Source: Tachypleus tridentatus
Taxonomy: Eukaryota; Arthropoda; Merostomata; Xiphosura; Limulidae
Length of the DNA stretch: 64,000 nucleotides
Assembly (NCBI RefSeq): GCF_004210375.1
Contig: NC_134829.1
Coordinates: 57,590,107 to 57,654,106, forward strand
Direction of reading: 5' to 3'
Shown: positions 11,368 through 24,556 of the stretch, piece after piece
Layout of the letters: every line of letters starts with the position of its first letter
How positions within the stretch are numbered: the first letter of the stretch is position 1
Made by a program: the position numbers and the translations under genes
Notes under the pieces: model-generated
Told to the model about the DNA's origin: nothing
What the model saw: the letters and a program-made list of their open reading frames with translations, nothing else
Database searches by the model: none

Positions 11368-12918
11368 GATACGTATTCTTTTACCAGAATTATTAAACGA
11401 TAACGTAATAAGCGATTTTATACGTCTATTAAATTCCCTTAACAAAATTAGGGATCGTCTTAAATAATATTTAATATTCGTTATTTTGTGACCAATTCTG
11501 GGATTTCACTCTAGCCGATGTTTTCTTGTCACACAAAACTTGTTTAAGGTGTTCAATACGACAAAGTTGCATGGTGACTCTCAAACTCCTAAAATGATAA
11601 CCTTGTCCAAACACGCTTAAGTTGTAATAGTACGTTGACAGTTGTGGGTTGTAGGAGATCACAGCGGTGGAATAAAGCCCAATGTACAGAAGATGTCTTA
11701 TCTGTTATGCAACATCTATTTTCGAAAACCATCTACTCTTCGAGACTATCGTCCTCTCTCTACGTTACACATCGTTCTTCACGACAAAATTCCATAACCA
11801 AAACAAAGAATTCTTGTTTAAGAAAAACGTTTACATGAACCAGCTGCACCAAGAAGGAGGAAACACTTCAGAATAACAAATATTCTCCGGTCTTGGCATC
11901 GTAATTTCATTTTACCTGTCTAGTCTGTACTATATTCAAGTGAACTAATTACAATTTTTTAATAAGTACTTAAAACAGGAGATTCGATCATGACGAGAAG
12001 ACATTAAGCATCGTAAAATATCTTTACTAAGTGAAGAAATGTTATAAAAATAAAGAAATCAGACAAAAAAGGGATAAACAGAACAAGGAGTCTTTAAGAA
12101 AACAATGCTGTCTATAGGAGGACGATACTTCTTTTCTTCAGACTGGCTAGACATGGTGGTAAGGACATTTGAGTCGCTCTCTGAGGGGCGTGTATTCGCA
12201 ATTCAAATGAAATAACATGTCAGCATTTTCAGACGTAGGAGGAGTTAGGATATGATCGAAAATTTCACTGTTCGGTAAAAATTAAGTACATCAAATAGTT
12301 GGTGGTGAATGATGTTGTAGAATTGCCTTTCCTCTTTTCCGTCACTGGTAAGTTGGAGATGATAACGCACATAACCATCCAATAGTTCTGACCGGAATTT
12401 AAAAGAATAGGTTAAAGAATGAAACATGTAGTGTGATTAGTTGTCACAGCATGAAGAGTTGTTCTCAACACACACTGACGGAGTCGTGATCTCTAGATAT
12501 TACCTGTACAAACTGGCAAGTACGTTAACTTATCTTCAACTAAGGTCGCGTGCATCGACGTTTCAAACTGTTCACGCATTTAAGAAAAATAAAACTCATA
12601 AACCCATTCTATCCAAAAGTTGTAACTTGCTGGTCAGATACTTCGTCGAACGTCACATGATTACGCGAAGGTCGTTTCATCACTTCAAATGTCGCAGCAG
12701 TGCACGCATTATATTCAAAAGTAATAACGTTCCTGTTTTGATTTATCACACAACAGTCACACGAATTTCTGAAAGTGGTTACAAGTGTAGGGGAAACTCG
12801 GTAACTTCTGTGATATCTCTCAGCCGTCTCACCCTCTGAAACAGATATTATGAAGAAAATATCGTTCCACGTTCTCACCATCCGATTTGAAAGAAAAGAA
12901 TGGTTCAAAATATTAAAA

Positions 12919-12993
12919 TGTGCCTGCCAGGGATCGAACCTGGGACCTTCCGCGTGTTAGGCAGATTTTTTATAACCACTACACCACAAGCAC
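12919..12993 (-). pseudogene. tRNA-Val(AAC) with a short A-run at the LINE target site
   Basis: This would be a complete tRNA-Val, but on minus the CACATCC at the D-stem/anticodon-stem boundary reads AAAAAATCT. A run of six A lies at the point where LINE poly(A) tails join in other units. D-stem and anticodon-stem pairing is damaged, so I call it a pseudogene. It could be a footprint of an abortive insertion, or simple mutation. Confidence 0.75.
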
Positions 12994-14858
12994 CTCCGTT
13001 TCGCGATTTTTCTTGTTAGAGATTTAAATTAAACGATAACGTTCCAAAATTTTATTTCGCAGTGTAAACAAACACAAGTATAATGACAGTTTAACCTTTA
13101 ACTTTAAATAATATAACACTCTCCTTTGTCCACCAATGCCAAAAGAATTTTTCCAATGTGCTAACGTGTCTTTCAACGACTTTATCGAGCCCACAGTATC
13201 AAACGTCTTCACATCTCGTTTAATTGCTTTGAAACGTGCAAAACGCAAAGTTTTCTTTCCTCAGTCTTTTCTCTTTCTATCAAAAACTGAACAGACCATT
13301 TTCATGGCTTTAATTCTTTTATCAGAATTATTAAACGATAACGTAATAAGCGATTTTATACGTCTATTAAATTCCCTTAACAAAATTAGGGTTCGTCTTA
13401 AATAATATTTAATATTCGTTATTTTGTGACCAATTCTGGGATTTCACTCTAGCCGATGTTTTCTTGTCACACAAAACTTGTTTAAGGTGTTCAATACGAC
13501 AAAGTTGCATGGTGACTCTCAAACTCCTAAAATGATAACCTTGTCCAAACACGCTTTAGTTGTAATAGTACGTTGACAGTTGTGGGTTGTAGGAAATCAC
13601 AGCGGTGGAATAAAGCCCAATGTACAAGAGATGTCTTATCTGTTGTGCAACATCTCTTTTCGGAAACAATCTAATTTTCAAGAATATCGTCCTCTCTCTA
13701 GGTTACACATCGTTCTTCACGACAAAATTCCATAACCAAAACAAAGAATTCTTGTTTAAGAAAAACGTTTACATGAACCAGCTGCACCAAGAAGGAGGAA
13801 ACACTTCAGAATAACAAATATTCTCCGGTCTTGGCATCGTAATTTCATTTTACCTGTCTAGTCTGTACTATATTCAAGTGAACTAATTACAATTTTTTAA
13901 TAAGTACTTAAAACAGGAGATTCGATCATGACGAGAAGACATTAAGCATCGTAAAATATCTTTACTAAGTGAAGAAATGTTATAAAAATAAAGAAATCAG
14001 ACAAAAAAGGGATAAACAGAACAAGGAGTCTTTAAGAAAACAATGCTGTCTATAGGAGGACGATACTTCTTTTCTTCAGACTGGCTAGACATGGTGGTAA
14101 GGACATTTGAGTCGCTCTCTGAGGGGCGTGTATTCGCAATTCAAATGAAATAACATGTCAGCATTTTCAGACGTAGGAGGAGTTAGGATATGATCGAAAA
14201 TTTCACTGTTCGGTAAAAATTAAGTACATCAAATAGTTGGTGGTGAATGATGTTGTAGAATTGCCTTTCCTCTTTTCCGTCACTGGTAAGTTGGAGATGA
14301 TAACGCACATAACCATCCAATAGTTCTGACCGGAATTTAAAAGAATAGGTTAAAGAATGAAACATGTAGTGTGATTAGTTGTCACAGCATGAAGAGTTGT
14401 TCTCAACACACACTGACGGAGTCGTGATCTCTAGATATTACCTGTACAAACTGGCAAGTACGTTAACTTATCTTCAACTAAGGTCGCGTGCATCGACGTT
14501 TCAAACTGTTCACGCATTTAAGAAAAATAAAACTCATAAACCCATTCTATCCAAAAGTTGTAACTTGCTGGTCAGATACTTCGTCGAACGTCACATGATT
14601 ACGCGAAGGTCGTTTCATCACTTCAAATGTCGCAGCAGTGCACGCATTATATTCAAAAGTAATAACGTTCCTGTTTTGATTTATCACACAACAGTCACAC
14701 GAATTTCTGAAAGTGGTTACAAGTGTAGGGGGAAACTCGGTAACTTCTGTGATATCTCTCAGCCGTCTCACCCTCTGAAACAGATATTATGAAGAAAATA
14801 TCGTTCCACGTTCTCACCATCCGATTTGAAAGAAAAAGAATGGTTCAAAATATTAAAA

Positions 14859-14931
14859 TGTGCCTGCCAGGGATCGAACCTGGGACCTTCCGCGTGTTAG
14901 GCGGATGTAATAACCACTACACCACAAGCAC
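14859..14931 (-). tRNA. tRNA-Val(AAC), variant
   Basis: A full cloverleaf with anticodon loop CTAACAC, T stem CCAGG/CCTGG and discriminator A. A TTTT Pol III terminator follows directly. It differs from consensus by a C-to-T change in the 3' strand of the D stem (TATTAC for TATCAC). Confidence 0.85.
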
Positions 14932-16443
14932 CTCCGTTTCGCGATTTTTCTTGTTAGAGATTTAAATTAAACAATAACGTCCCAAAATTTTTATTTCGCA
15001 GTGTAAACAAACACAAGTATAATGACAGTTTAACCTTTAACTTTAAATAATATAACACTCTCCTTTGTCCACCAATGCCAAAAGAATTTTTCCAATGTGC
15101 TAACGTGTCTTTCAACGACTTTATCGAGCCCACAGTATCAAACGTCTTCACACCTCGTTTAATTGCTTTGAAACGTGCAAAACGCAAAGTTTTCTTTCCT
15201 CAGTCTTTTCTCTTTCTATCAAAAACTGAACAGAACATTTTCATGGCTTTAATTCTTTTATCAGAATTATTAAACGATAACGTAATAAGCGATTTTATAC
15301 GTCTATTAAATTCCCTTAACAAAATTAGGGTTCGTCTTAAATAATATTTAATATTCGTTATTTTGTGACCAATTCTGGGATTTCACTCTAGCCGATGTTT
15401 TCTTGTCACACAAAACTTGTTTAAGGTGTTCAATACAACAAAGTTGCATGGTGACTCTCAAACTCCTAAAATGATAACCTTGTCCAAACACGCTTTAGTT
15501 GTAATAGTACGTTGACAGTTGTGGGTTGTAGGAAATCACAGCGGTGGAATAAAGCCCAATGTACAAGAGATGTCTTATCTGTTGTGCAACATCTCTTTTC
15601 GGAAACAATCTAATTTTCAAGAATATCGTCCTCTCTCTAGGTTACACATCGTTCTTCACGACAAAATTCCATAACCAAAACAAAGAATTTTTGTTTAAGA
15701 AAAACGTTTACATGAACCAGCTGCACCAAAAGCAGGAAACACTTCAGAATAACAAATAGAGGAGTAGGATATGATCGACAATTTCACTGTTCGGTAAAAA
15801 TTAAGTACATCAAATAGTTGGTGGTGAATGATGTTTCACTGTAGAATTGCCTTTCCTCTTTTCCGTCACTGGTAAGTTGGAGATGATAACGCACATAACC
15901 ATCCAATAGTTCTGACCGGAATTTAAAAGAATAGGTTAAAGAATGAAACATGTAGTGTGATTAGTTGTCACAACATGAAGAGTTGTTCTCAACACACACT
16001 GACGGAGTCGTGATCTCTAGATATTACCTGTACAAACTGGCAAGTACGTTAACTTATCTTCAACTAAGGTCGCGTGCATCGACGTTTCAAACTGTTCACG
16101 CATTTAAGAAAAATAAAACTCATAAACCCATTCTATCCAAAAGTTGTAACTTGCTGGTCAGATACTTCGTCGAACGTCACATGATTACGCGAAGGTCGTT
16201 TCATCACTTCAAATGTCGCAGCAGTGCACGCATTATATTCAAAAGTAATAACGTTCCTGTTTTGATTTATCACACAACAGTCACACGAATTTCTGAAAGT
16301 GGTTACAAGTGTAGGGGGAAACTCGGTAACTTCTGTGATATCTCTCAGCCGTCTCACCCTCTGAAACAGATATTATGAAGAAAATATCGTTCCACGTTCT
16401 CACCATCCGATTTGAAAGAAAAGAATGGTTCAAAATATTAAAA

Positions 16444-16512
16444 TGTGCCTGCCAGGGATCGAACCTGACCTTCCGCCTGTTAGGCGGATGTAATAACTTA
16501 CACCACAAGCAC
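16444..16512 (-). pseudogene. Degenerate tRNA-Val(AAC)
   Basis: About 69 bp where the gene should have 73. It lacks bases in the variable/T-arm region and in the D loop, and has a substitution in the anticodon stem. It lies in the rearranged part of the left block. The B box is partly kept. It probably cannot fold normally. Confidence 0.8.
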
Positions 16513-16860
16513 CTCCGTTTCGTTAGAGAATTAAATTAAACAATAACGTCCCAAAATTTTTTATTTCGAATTTAAACAAACACAAGTGACAGTTTAACCT
16601 TTAACTTTAAATAATATAACACTCTCCTTTGTCCACCAATGCCAAAAGAATTTTTCCAATGTGCTAACGTGTCTTTCAACGACTTTATCGAGCCCACAGT
16701 ATCAAACGTCTTCAATACCACAAAGTTGCATGGTGAGATAACCTTGTCCAAACACGCTTTAAATAGTACGTTGACAGTTGTGGGTTGTAGGAGATCACAT
16801 AAATAAAGCCCAATGTACAGAAGATGTCTTATCTGTTATGCAACATCTATTTTCGAAAAC
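16513..16860 (-). repeat. Internally deleted array fragment with no tRNA at its left-hand join
   Basis: Array sequence with a large internal loss (join near 16708, at CGTCTTCA/ATACCA) and several small deletions. At about 16860 it runs into a second copy of the same region (AAAATTTTTATTTCGCAG) without an intervening tRNA. The joins show only short shared bases (for example CCA at 16860), as in microhomology-mediated repair. Confidence 0.8.
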
Positions 16861-18674
16861 CAAAATTTTTATTTCGCAGTGCAAACAAACACAAGTATAA
16901 TGACAGTTTAACCTTTAACTTTAAATAATATAACACTCTCCTTTGTCTACCAATGCCAAAAGAATTTTTCCAATGTGCTAACGTGTCTTTCAACGACTTT
17001 ATCGAGCCCACAGTATCAAACGTTTTCACACCTCGTTTAATTGCTTTCAAACGTGCAAAACGCAAAGTTTTCTTTCCTCAGTCTTTTCTCTTTCTATCAA
17101 AAACTGAACAGAACATTTTCATGGCTTTAATTCTTTTATCAGAATTATTAAACGATAACGTAATAAGCGATTTTATACGTCTATTAAAATACCTTAACAA
17201 AATTAGGGTTCGTCTTAAATAATATTTAATATTCGTTATTTTGTGACCAATTCTGGGATTTCACTCTAGCCGATGTTTTCTTGTCACACAAAACTTGTTT
17301 AAGGTGTTCAATACGACAAAGTTGCATGGTGACTCTCAAACTCCTAAAATGATAACCTTGTCCAAACACGCTTAAGTTGTAATAGTACATTGACAGTTGT
17401 GGGTTGTAGGAGATCACAGCGGTGGAATAAAGCCCAATGTACAGAAGATGTCTTATCTGTTATGCAACATCTATTTTCGAAAACCATCTACTCTTCGAGA
17501 CTATCGTCCTCTCTCTAGGTTACACATCGTTCTTCACGACAAAATTCCATAACCAAAACAAAGAATTCTTGTTTAAGAAAAACGTTTACATGAACCAGCT
17601 GCACCAAGAAGGAGGAAACACTTCAGAATAACAAATATTCTCCGGTCTTGGCATCGTAATTTCATTTTACCTGTCTAGTCTGTACTATATTCAAGTGAAC
17701 TAAATACAATTTTTTAATAAGTACGTAAAACAGGAGATTCGATCATGACGAGAAGACATTAAGCATCGTAAAATATCTTTACTAAGTGAAGAAATGTTAT
17801 AAAAATAAAGAAATCAGACAAAAAGGGATAAACAGAACAAGAAGTCTATAAGAAAACAATGCTGTCTATAGGAGGACGATACTTCTCTTCTTCAGATTGG
17901 CTAGACATGGTGGTAAGGACATTTGAGTCTCTCTCCGAGGGGCGTGTATTCCCAATTCAAATGAAATAACATGTAAGCATTTTCAGACGTAGGAGGAGTT
18001 AGGATATGATCGAAAATTTCACTGTTCGGTAAAAAATTAAGTACATCAAATAGTTGGTGGTGAATGATGTTGTAGAATTGCCTTTCCTCTTTTCCGTCAC
18101 TGGTAAGTTGGAGATGATAACGCACATAACCATCCAATAGTTCTGACCGGAATTTAAAAGAATAGGTTAAAGAATGAAACATGTAGTGTGATTAGTTGTC
18201 ACAGCATGAAGAGTTGTTCTCAACACAAACTGACGGAGTCGTGATCTCTAGATATTACCTGTACAACCTGGCAAGTACGTTAACTTATCTTCAAATAAGG
18301 TCGCGTGCATCGACGTTTCAAACTGTTCACGCATTTAAGAAAAACAAAACTCATAAACCCATTCTATCCAAAAGTTGTAACTTGCTGGTCAGATACTTCG
18401 TCGAACGTCACATGATTACGCGAAGGTCGTTTCATCACTTCAAATGTCGCAGCAGTGCACGCATTATATTCAAAAGTAATAACGTTCCTGTTTTGATTTA
18501 TCACACAACAGTCACACGAATTTCTGAAAGTGGTTACAAGTGTAGGGGAAACTCGGTAACTTCTGTGATATCTCTCAGCCGTCTCACCCTCTGAAACAGA
18601 TATTATGAAGAAAATATCGTTCCACGTTCTCACCATCCGATTTAAAAGAAAAAGAATGGTTCAAAATATTAAAA

Positions 18675-18747
18675 TGTGCCTGCCAGGGATCGAACCTGGG
18701 ACCTTCCGCGTGTTAGGCGGATGTGATAACCACTACACCACAAGCAC
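18675..18747 (-). tRNA. tRNA-Val(AAC)
   Basis: Consensus copy. Acceptor GTGCTTG pairs with CAGGCAC (one G-U), the anticodon is AAC in loop CTAACAC, and the T loop is TTCGATC. The A box (TGGTGTAGTGG) and B box (GGTTCGATCCC) are intact, and TTTT follows the discriminator A. Expected product: valine-accepting tRNA reading GUU, and GUC/GUA if A34 becomes inosine. Confidence 0.95.
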
Positions 18748-20612
18748 CTGCGTTTCGCGATTTTTCTTGTTAGAGATTTAAATAAAACAATAACGTTCCA
18801 AAATTTTTATTTCGCAGTGTAAACAAACACAAGTATAATGACAGTTTAACCTTTAATTTTAAATAATATAACACTCTCCTTTTTCTACCAATGCCAAAAG
18901 AATTTTTCCAATGTGCTACGGTGTCTTTCAACGAATTTATCGAGCTCACAGTATCAAACGTTTTCACACCTCCTTTAATTGCTTTGAAACGTGCAAAACG
19001 CAAAGTTTTCTTTCCTCAGTCTTTTCTCTTTCTATCAAAAACTGAACAGAACATTTTCATGGCTTTAATTTTTTTATCAGAATTATTAAACGATAACGTA
19101 ATAAGCGATTTTATACGTCTATTAAATCCATTAACAAAATTAGGGATCGTCTTAAATAATATTTAATATTCGTTATTTTGTGACCAATTTTGCGATTTCA
19201 CTCTAGCCGATGTTTTCTTGTCACACAAAACTTGTTTAAGGTGTTCAATACCACAAAGTTGCATGGTGACTCTCAAACTCCTAAAATGATAACCTTGTCC
19301 AAACACGCTTAAGTTGTAATAGTACATTGACAGTTGTGGGTTGTAGGAGATCACAGCGGTGGAATAACGCCCAATGTACAGAAGATGTCTTATCTCTTAT
19401 GCAACATCTATTTTCGAAAACCATCTACTCATCGAGACTATCGTCCTCTCTCTAGGTTACACATCGTTCTTCACGACAAAATTCCATAACCAAAACAAAG
19501 AATTCTTGTTTAAGAAAAACGTTTACATGAACCAGCTGCACCAAGAAGGAGGAAACACTTCAGAATAACAAATATTCTCCGGTCTTGGCATCGTAATTTC
19601 ATTTTACCTGTCTAGTCTGTACTATATTCAAGTGAACTAAATACAATTTTTTAATAAGTACGTAAAACAGGAGATTCGATCAAGACGAGAAGACATTAAG
19701 CATCGTAAAATATCTTTACTAAGTGAAGAAATGTTATAAAAATAAAGAAATCAGACAAAAAAGGGATAAACAGAACAAGGAGTCTTTAAGAAAACAATGC
19801 TGTCTATAGGAGGACGATACTTCTTTTCTTTAGATTGGCTAGACATGGTGGTAAGGACATTTGAGTCGCTCTCTGAGGGGCGTGTATTCGCAATTCAAAT
19901 GAAATAACATGTAAGCATTTTCAGACGTAGGAGGAGCTAGGATATGATCGACAATTTCACTGTTCGGTAAAATTAAGTACATCAAATAGTTGGTGGTGAA
20001 TGATGTTGTAGAATTGCCTTTCCTCTTTTCCGTCACTGGTAAGTTGGAGATGATAACGCACATAACCATCCAATAGTTCTGACCGGAATTTAAAAGAATA
20101 GGTTAAAGAATGAAACATGTAGTGTGATTAGTTGTCACAGCATGAAGAGTTGTTCTCAACACACACTGACGGAGTCGTGATCTCTAGATATTACCTGTAC
20201 AACCTGGCAAGTACGTTAACTTATCTTCAAATAAGGTCGCGTGCATCGACGTTTCAAACTGTTCACGCATTTAAGAAAAACAAAACTCATAAACCCATTC
20301 TATCCAAAAGTTGTAACTTGCTGGTCAGATACTTCGTCGAACGTCACATGATTACGCGAAGGTCGTTTCATCACTTCAAATGTCGCAGCAGTGCACGCAT
20401 TATATTCAAAAGTAATAACGTTCCTGTTTTGATTTATCACACAACAGTCACACGAATTTCTGAAAGTGGTTACAAGTGTAGGGGGGAAACTCGGTAACTT
20501 CTGTGATATCTCTCAGCCGTCTCACCCTCTGAAACAGATATTATGAAGAAAATATCGTTCCACGTTCTCACCATCCGATTTAAAAGAAAGAGAATGGTTC
20601 AAAATATTAAAA

Positions 20613-20685
20613 TGTGCCTGCCAGGGATCGAACCTGGGACCTTCCGCGTGTTAGGCTGATGTGATAACCACTACACCACAAGCAC
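20613..20685 (-). tRNA. tRNA-Val(AAC), anticodon-stem variant
   Basis: As the consensus copy, except for one change in the 5' strand of the anticodon stem (TCAGC for TCCGC) that breaks a pair with GCGGA. Promoter boxes and TTTT are intact. It may be transcribed, but folding is weakened. Confidence 0.85.
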
Positions 20686-22547
20686 CTGCGTTTTGCGATT
20701 TTTCTTGTTAGATATTTAAATAAAACAATAACGTTCCAAAATTTTTATTTCGCAGTGTAAACAAACACAAGTATAATGACAGTTTAACCTTTAATTTTAA
20801 ATAATATAACACTCTCCTTTTTCTACCAATGCCAAAAGAATTTTTCCAATGTGCTACGGTGTCTTTCAACGAATTTATCGAGCTCACAGTATCAAACGTT
20901 TTCACACCTCCTTTAATTGCTTTGAAACGTGCAAAACGCAAAGTTTTCTTTCCTCAGTCTTTTCTCTTTCTATCAAAAAACTGAACAGAACATTTTCATG
21001 GCTTTAATTTTTTTATCAGAATTATTAAACGATAACGTAATAAGCGATTTTATACGTCTATTAAATCCATTAACAAAATTAGGGATCGTCTTAAATAATA
21101 TTTAATATTCGTTATTTTGTGACCAATTTTGCGATTTCACTCTAGCCGATGTTTTCTTGTCACACAAAACTTGTTTAAGGTGTTCAATACCACAAAGTTG
21201 CATGGTGACTCTCAAACTCCTAAAATGATAACCTTGTCCAAACACGCTTAAGTTGTAATAGTACATTGACAGTTGTGGGTTGTAGGAGATCACAGCGGTG
21301 GAATAAAGCCCAATGTACAGAAGATGTCTTATCTGTTATGCAACATCTATTTTCGAAAACCATCTACTCTTCGAGACTATCGTCCTCTCTCTAGGTTACA
21401 CATCGTTCTTCACGACAAAATTCCATAACCAAAACAAAGAATTCTTGTTTAAGAAAAACGTTTACATGAACCAGCTGCACCAAGAAGGAGGAAACACTTC
21501 AGAATAACAAATATTCTCCGGTCTTGGCATCGTAATTTCATTTTACCTGTCTAGTCTGTACTATATTCAAGTGAACTAAATACAATTTTTTAATAAGTAC
21601 GTAAAACAGGAGATTCGATCATGACGAGAAGACATTAAGCATCGTAAAATATCTTTACTAAGTGAAGAAATGTTATAAAAATAAAGAAATCAGACAAAAG
21701 GGATAAACAGAACAAGAAGTCTATAAGAAAACAATGCTGTCTATAGGAGGACGATACTTCTCTTCTTCAGATTGGCTAGACATGGTGGTAAGGACATTTG
21801 AGTCTCTCTCCGAGGGGCGTGTATTCCCAATTCAAATGAAATAACATGTAAGCATTTTCAGACGTAGGAGGAGTTAGGATATGATCGAAAATTTCACTGT
21901 TCGGTAAAATTAAGTACATCAAATAGTTGGTGGTGAATGATGTTGTAGAATTGCCTTTCCTCTTTTCCGTCACTGGTAAGTTGGAGATGATAACGCACAT
22001 AACCATCCAATAGTTCTGACCGGAATTTAAAAGAATAGGTTAAAGAATGAAACATGTAGTGTGATTAGTTGTCACAGCATGAAGAGTTGTTCTCAACACA
22101 CACTGACGGAGTCGTGATCTCTAGATATTACCTGTACAACCTGGCAAGTACGTTAACTTATCTTCAAATAAGGTCGCGTGCATCGACGTTTCAAACTGTT
22201 CACGCATTTAAGAAAAACAAAACTCATAAACCCATTCTATCCAAAAGTTGTAACTTGCTGGTCAGATACTTCGTCGAACGTCACATGATTACGCGAAGGT
22301 CGTTTCATCACTTCAAATGTCGCAGCAGTGCACGCATTATATTCAAAAGTAATAACGTTCCTGTTTTGATTTATCACACAACAGTCACACGAATTTCTGA
22401 AAGTGGTTACAAGTGTAGGGGGAAACTCGGTAACTTCTGTGATATCTCTCAGCCGTCTCACCCTCTGAAACAGATATTATGAAGAAAATATCGTTCCACG
22501 TTCTCACCATCCGATTTAAAAGAAAAGAATGGTTCAAAATATTAAAA

Positions 22548-22620
22548 TGTGCCTGCCAGGGATCGAACCTGGGACCTTCCGCGTGTTAGGCGGATGTGAT
22601 AACCACTACACCACAAGCAC
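22548..22620 (-). tRNA. tRNA-Val(AAC)
   Basis: Consensus cloverleaf, intact A and B boxes, TTTT terminator directly downstream on minus. Confidence 0.95.
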
Positions 22621-24483
22621 CTGCGTTTCGCGATTTTTCTTGTTAGAGATTTAAATGAAACAATAACGTTCCAAAATTTTTATTTCGCAGTGTAAACAAA
22701 CACAAGTATAATGACAGTTTAACCTTTAATTTTAAATAATATAACACTCTCCTTTTCTACCAATGCCAAAAAAATTTTTCCAATGTGCTACGGTGTCTTT
22801 CAACGAATTTATCGAGCCCACAGTATCAAACGTTTTCACACCTCCTTTAATTGCTTTGAAACGTGCAAAACGCAAAGTTTTCTTTCCTCAGTCTTTTCTC
22901 TTTCTATCAAAAACTGAACAGAACATTTTCATGGCTTTAATTTTTTTATCAGAATTATTAAACGATAACGTAATAAGCGATTTTATACGTCTATTAAATC
23001 CATTAACAAAATTAGGGATCGTCTTAAATAATATTTAATATTCGTTATTTTGTGACCAATTTTGCGATTTCACTCTAGCCGATGTTTTCTTGTCACACAA
23101 AACTTGTTTAAGGTGTTCAATACCACAAAGTTGCATGGTGACTCTCAAACTCCTAAAATGATAACCTTGTCCAAACACGCTTAAGTTGTAATAGTACATT
23201 GACAGTTGTGGGTTGTAGGAGATCACAGCGGTGGAATAAAGCCCAATGTACAGAAGATGTCTTATCTGTTATGCAACATCTATTTTCGAAAACCATCTAC
23301 TCTTCGAGACTATCGTCCTCTCTCTAGGTTACACATCGTTCTTCACGACAAAATTCCATAACCAAAACAAAGAATTCTTGTTTAAGAAAAACGTTTACAT
23401 GAACCAGCTGCACCAAGAAGGAGGAAACACTTCAGAATAACAAATATTCTCCGGTCTTGGCATCGTAATTTCATTTTACCTGTCTAGTCTGTACTATATT
23501 CAAGTGAACTAAATACAATTTTTTAATAAGTACGTAAAACAGGAGATTCGATCAAGACGAGAAGACATTAAGCATCGTAAAATATCTTTACTAAGTGAAG
23601 AAATGTTATAAAAATAAAGAAATCAGACAAAAAGGGATAAACAGAACAAGAAGTCTATAAGAAAACAATGCTGTCTATAGGAGGACGATACTTCTCTTCT
23701 TCAGATTGGCTAGACATGGTGGTAAGGACATTTGAGTCTCTCTCCGAGGGGCGTGTATTCCCAATTCAAATGAAATAACATGTCAGCATTTTCAGACGTA
23801 GGAGGAGTTAGGATATGATCGAAAATTTCACTGTTCGGTAAAAATTAAGTACATCAAATAGTTGGTGGTGAATGATGTTGTAGAATTGCCTTTCCTCTTT
23901 TCCGTCACTGGTAAGTTGGAGATGATAACGCACATAACCATCCAATAGTTCTGACCGGAATTTAAAAGAATAGGTTAAAGAATGAAACATGTAGTGTGAT
24001 TAGTTGTCACAGCATGAAGAGTTGTTCTCAACACACACTGACGGAGTCGTGATCTCTAGATATTACCTGTACAACCTGGCAAGTACGTTAACTTATCTTC
24101 AACTAAGGTCGCGTGCATCGACGTTTCAAACTGTTCACGCATTTAAGAAAAACAAAACTCATAAACCCATTCTATCCAAAAGTTGTAACTTGCTGGTCAG
24201 ATACTTCGTCGAACGTCACATGATTACGCAAAGGTCGTTTCATCACTTCAAATGTCGCAGCAGTGCACGCATTATATTCAAAAGTAATAACGTTCCTGTT
24301 TTGATTTATCACACAACAGTCACACGAATTTCTGAAAGTGGTTACAAGAGTAGGGGGGAAACTCGGTAACTTCTGTGATATCTCTCAGCCGTCTCACCCT
24401 CTGAAACAGATATTATGAAGAAAATATCGTTCCACGTTCTCACCATCCGATTTAAAAGAAAAGAATGGTTCAAAATATTAAAA

Positions 24484-24556
24484 TGTGCCTGCCAGGGATC
24501 GAACCTGGGACCTTCCGCGTGTTAGGCGGATGTGATAACCACTACACCACAAGCAC
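24484..24556 (-). tRNA. tRNA-Val(AAC)
   Basis: Consensus cloverleaf, intact A and B boxes, TTTT terminator directly downstream on minus. Confidence 0.95.
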
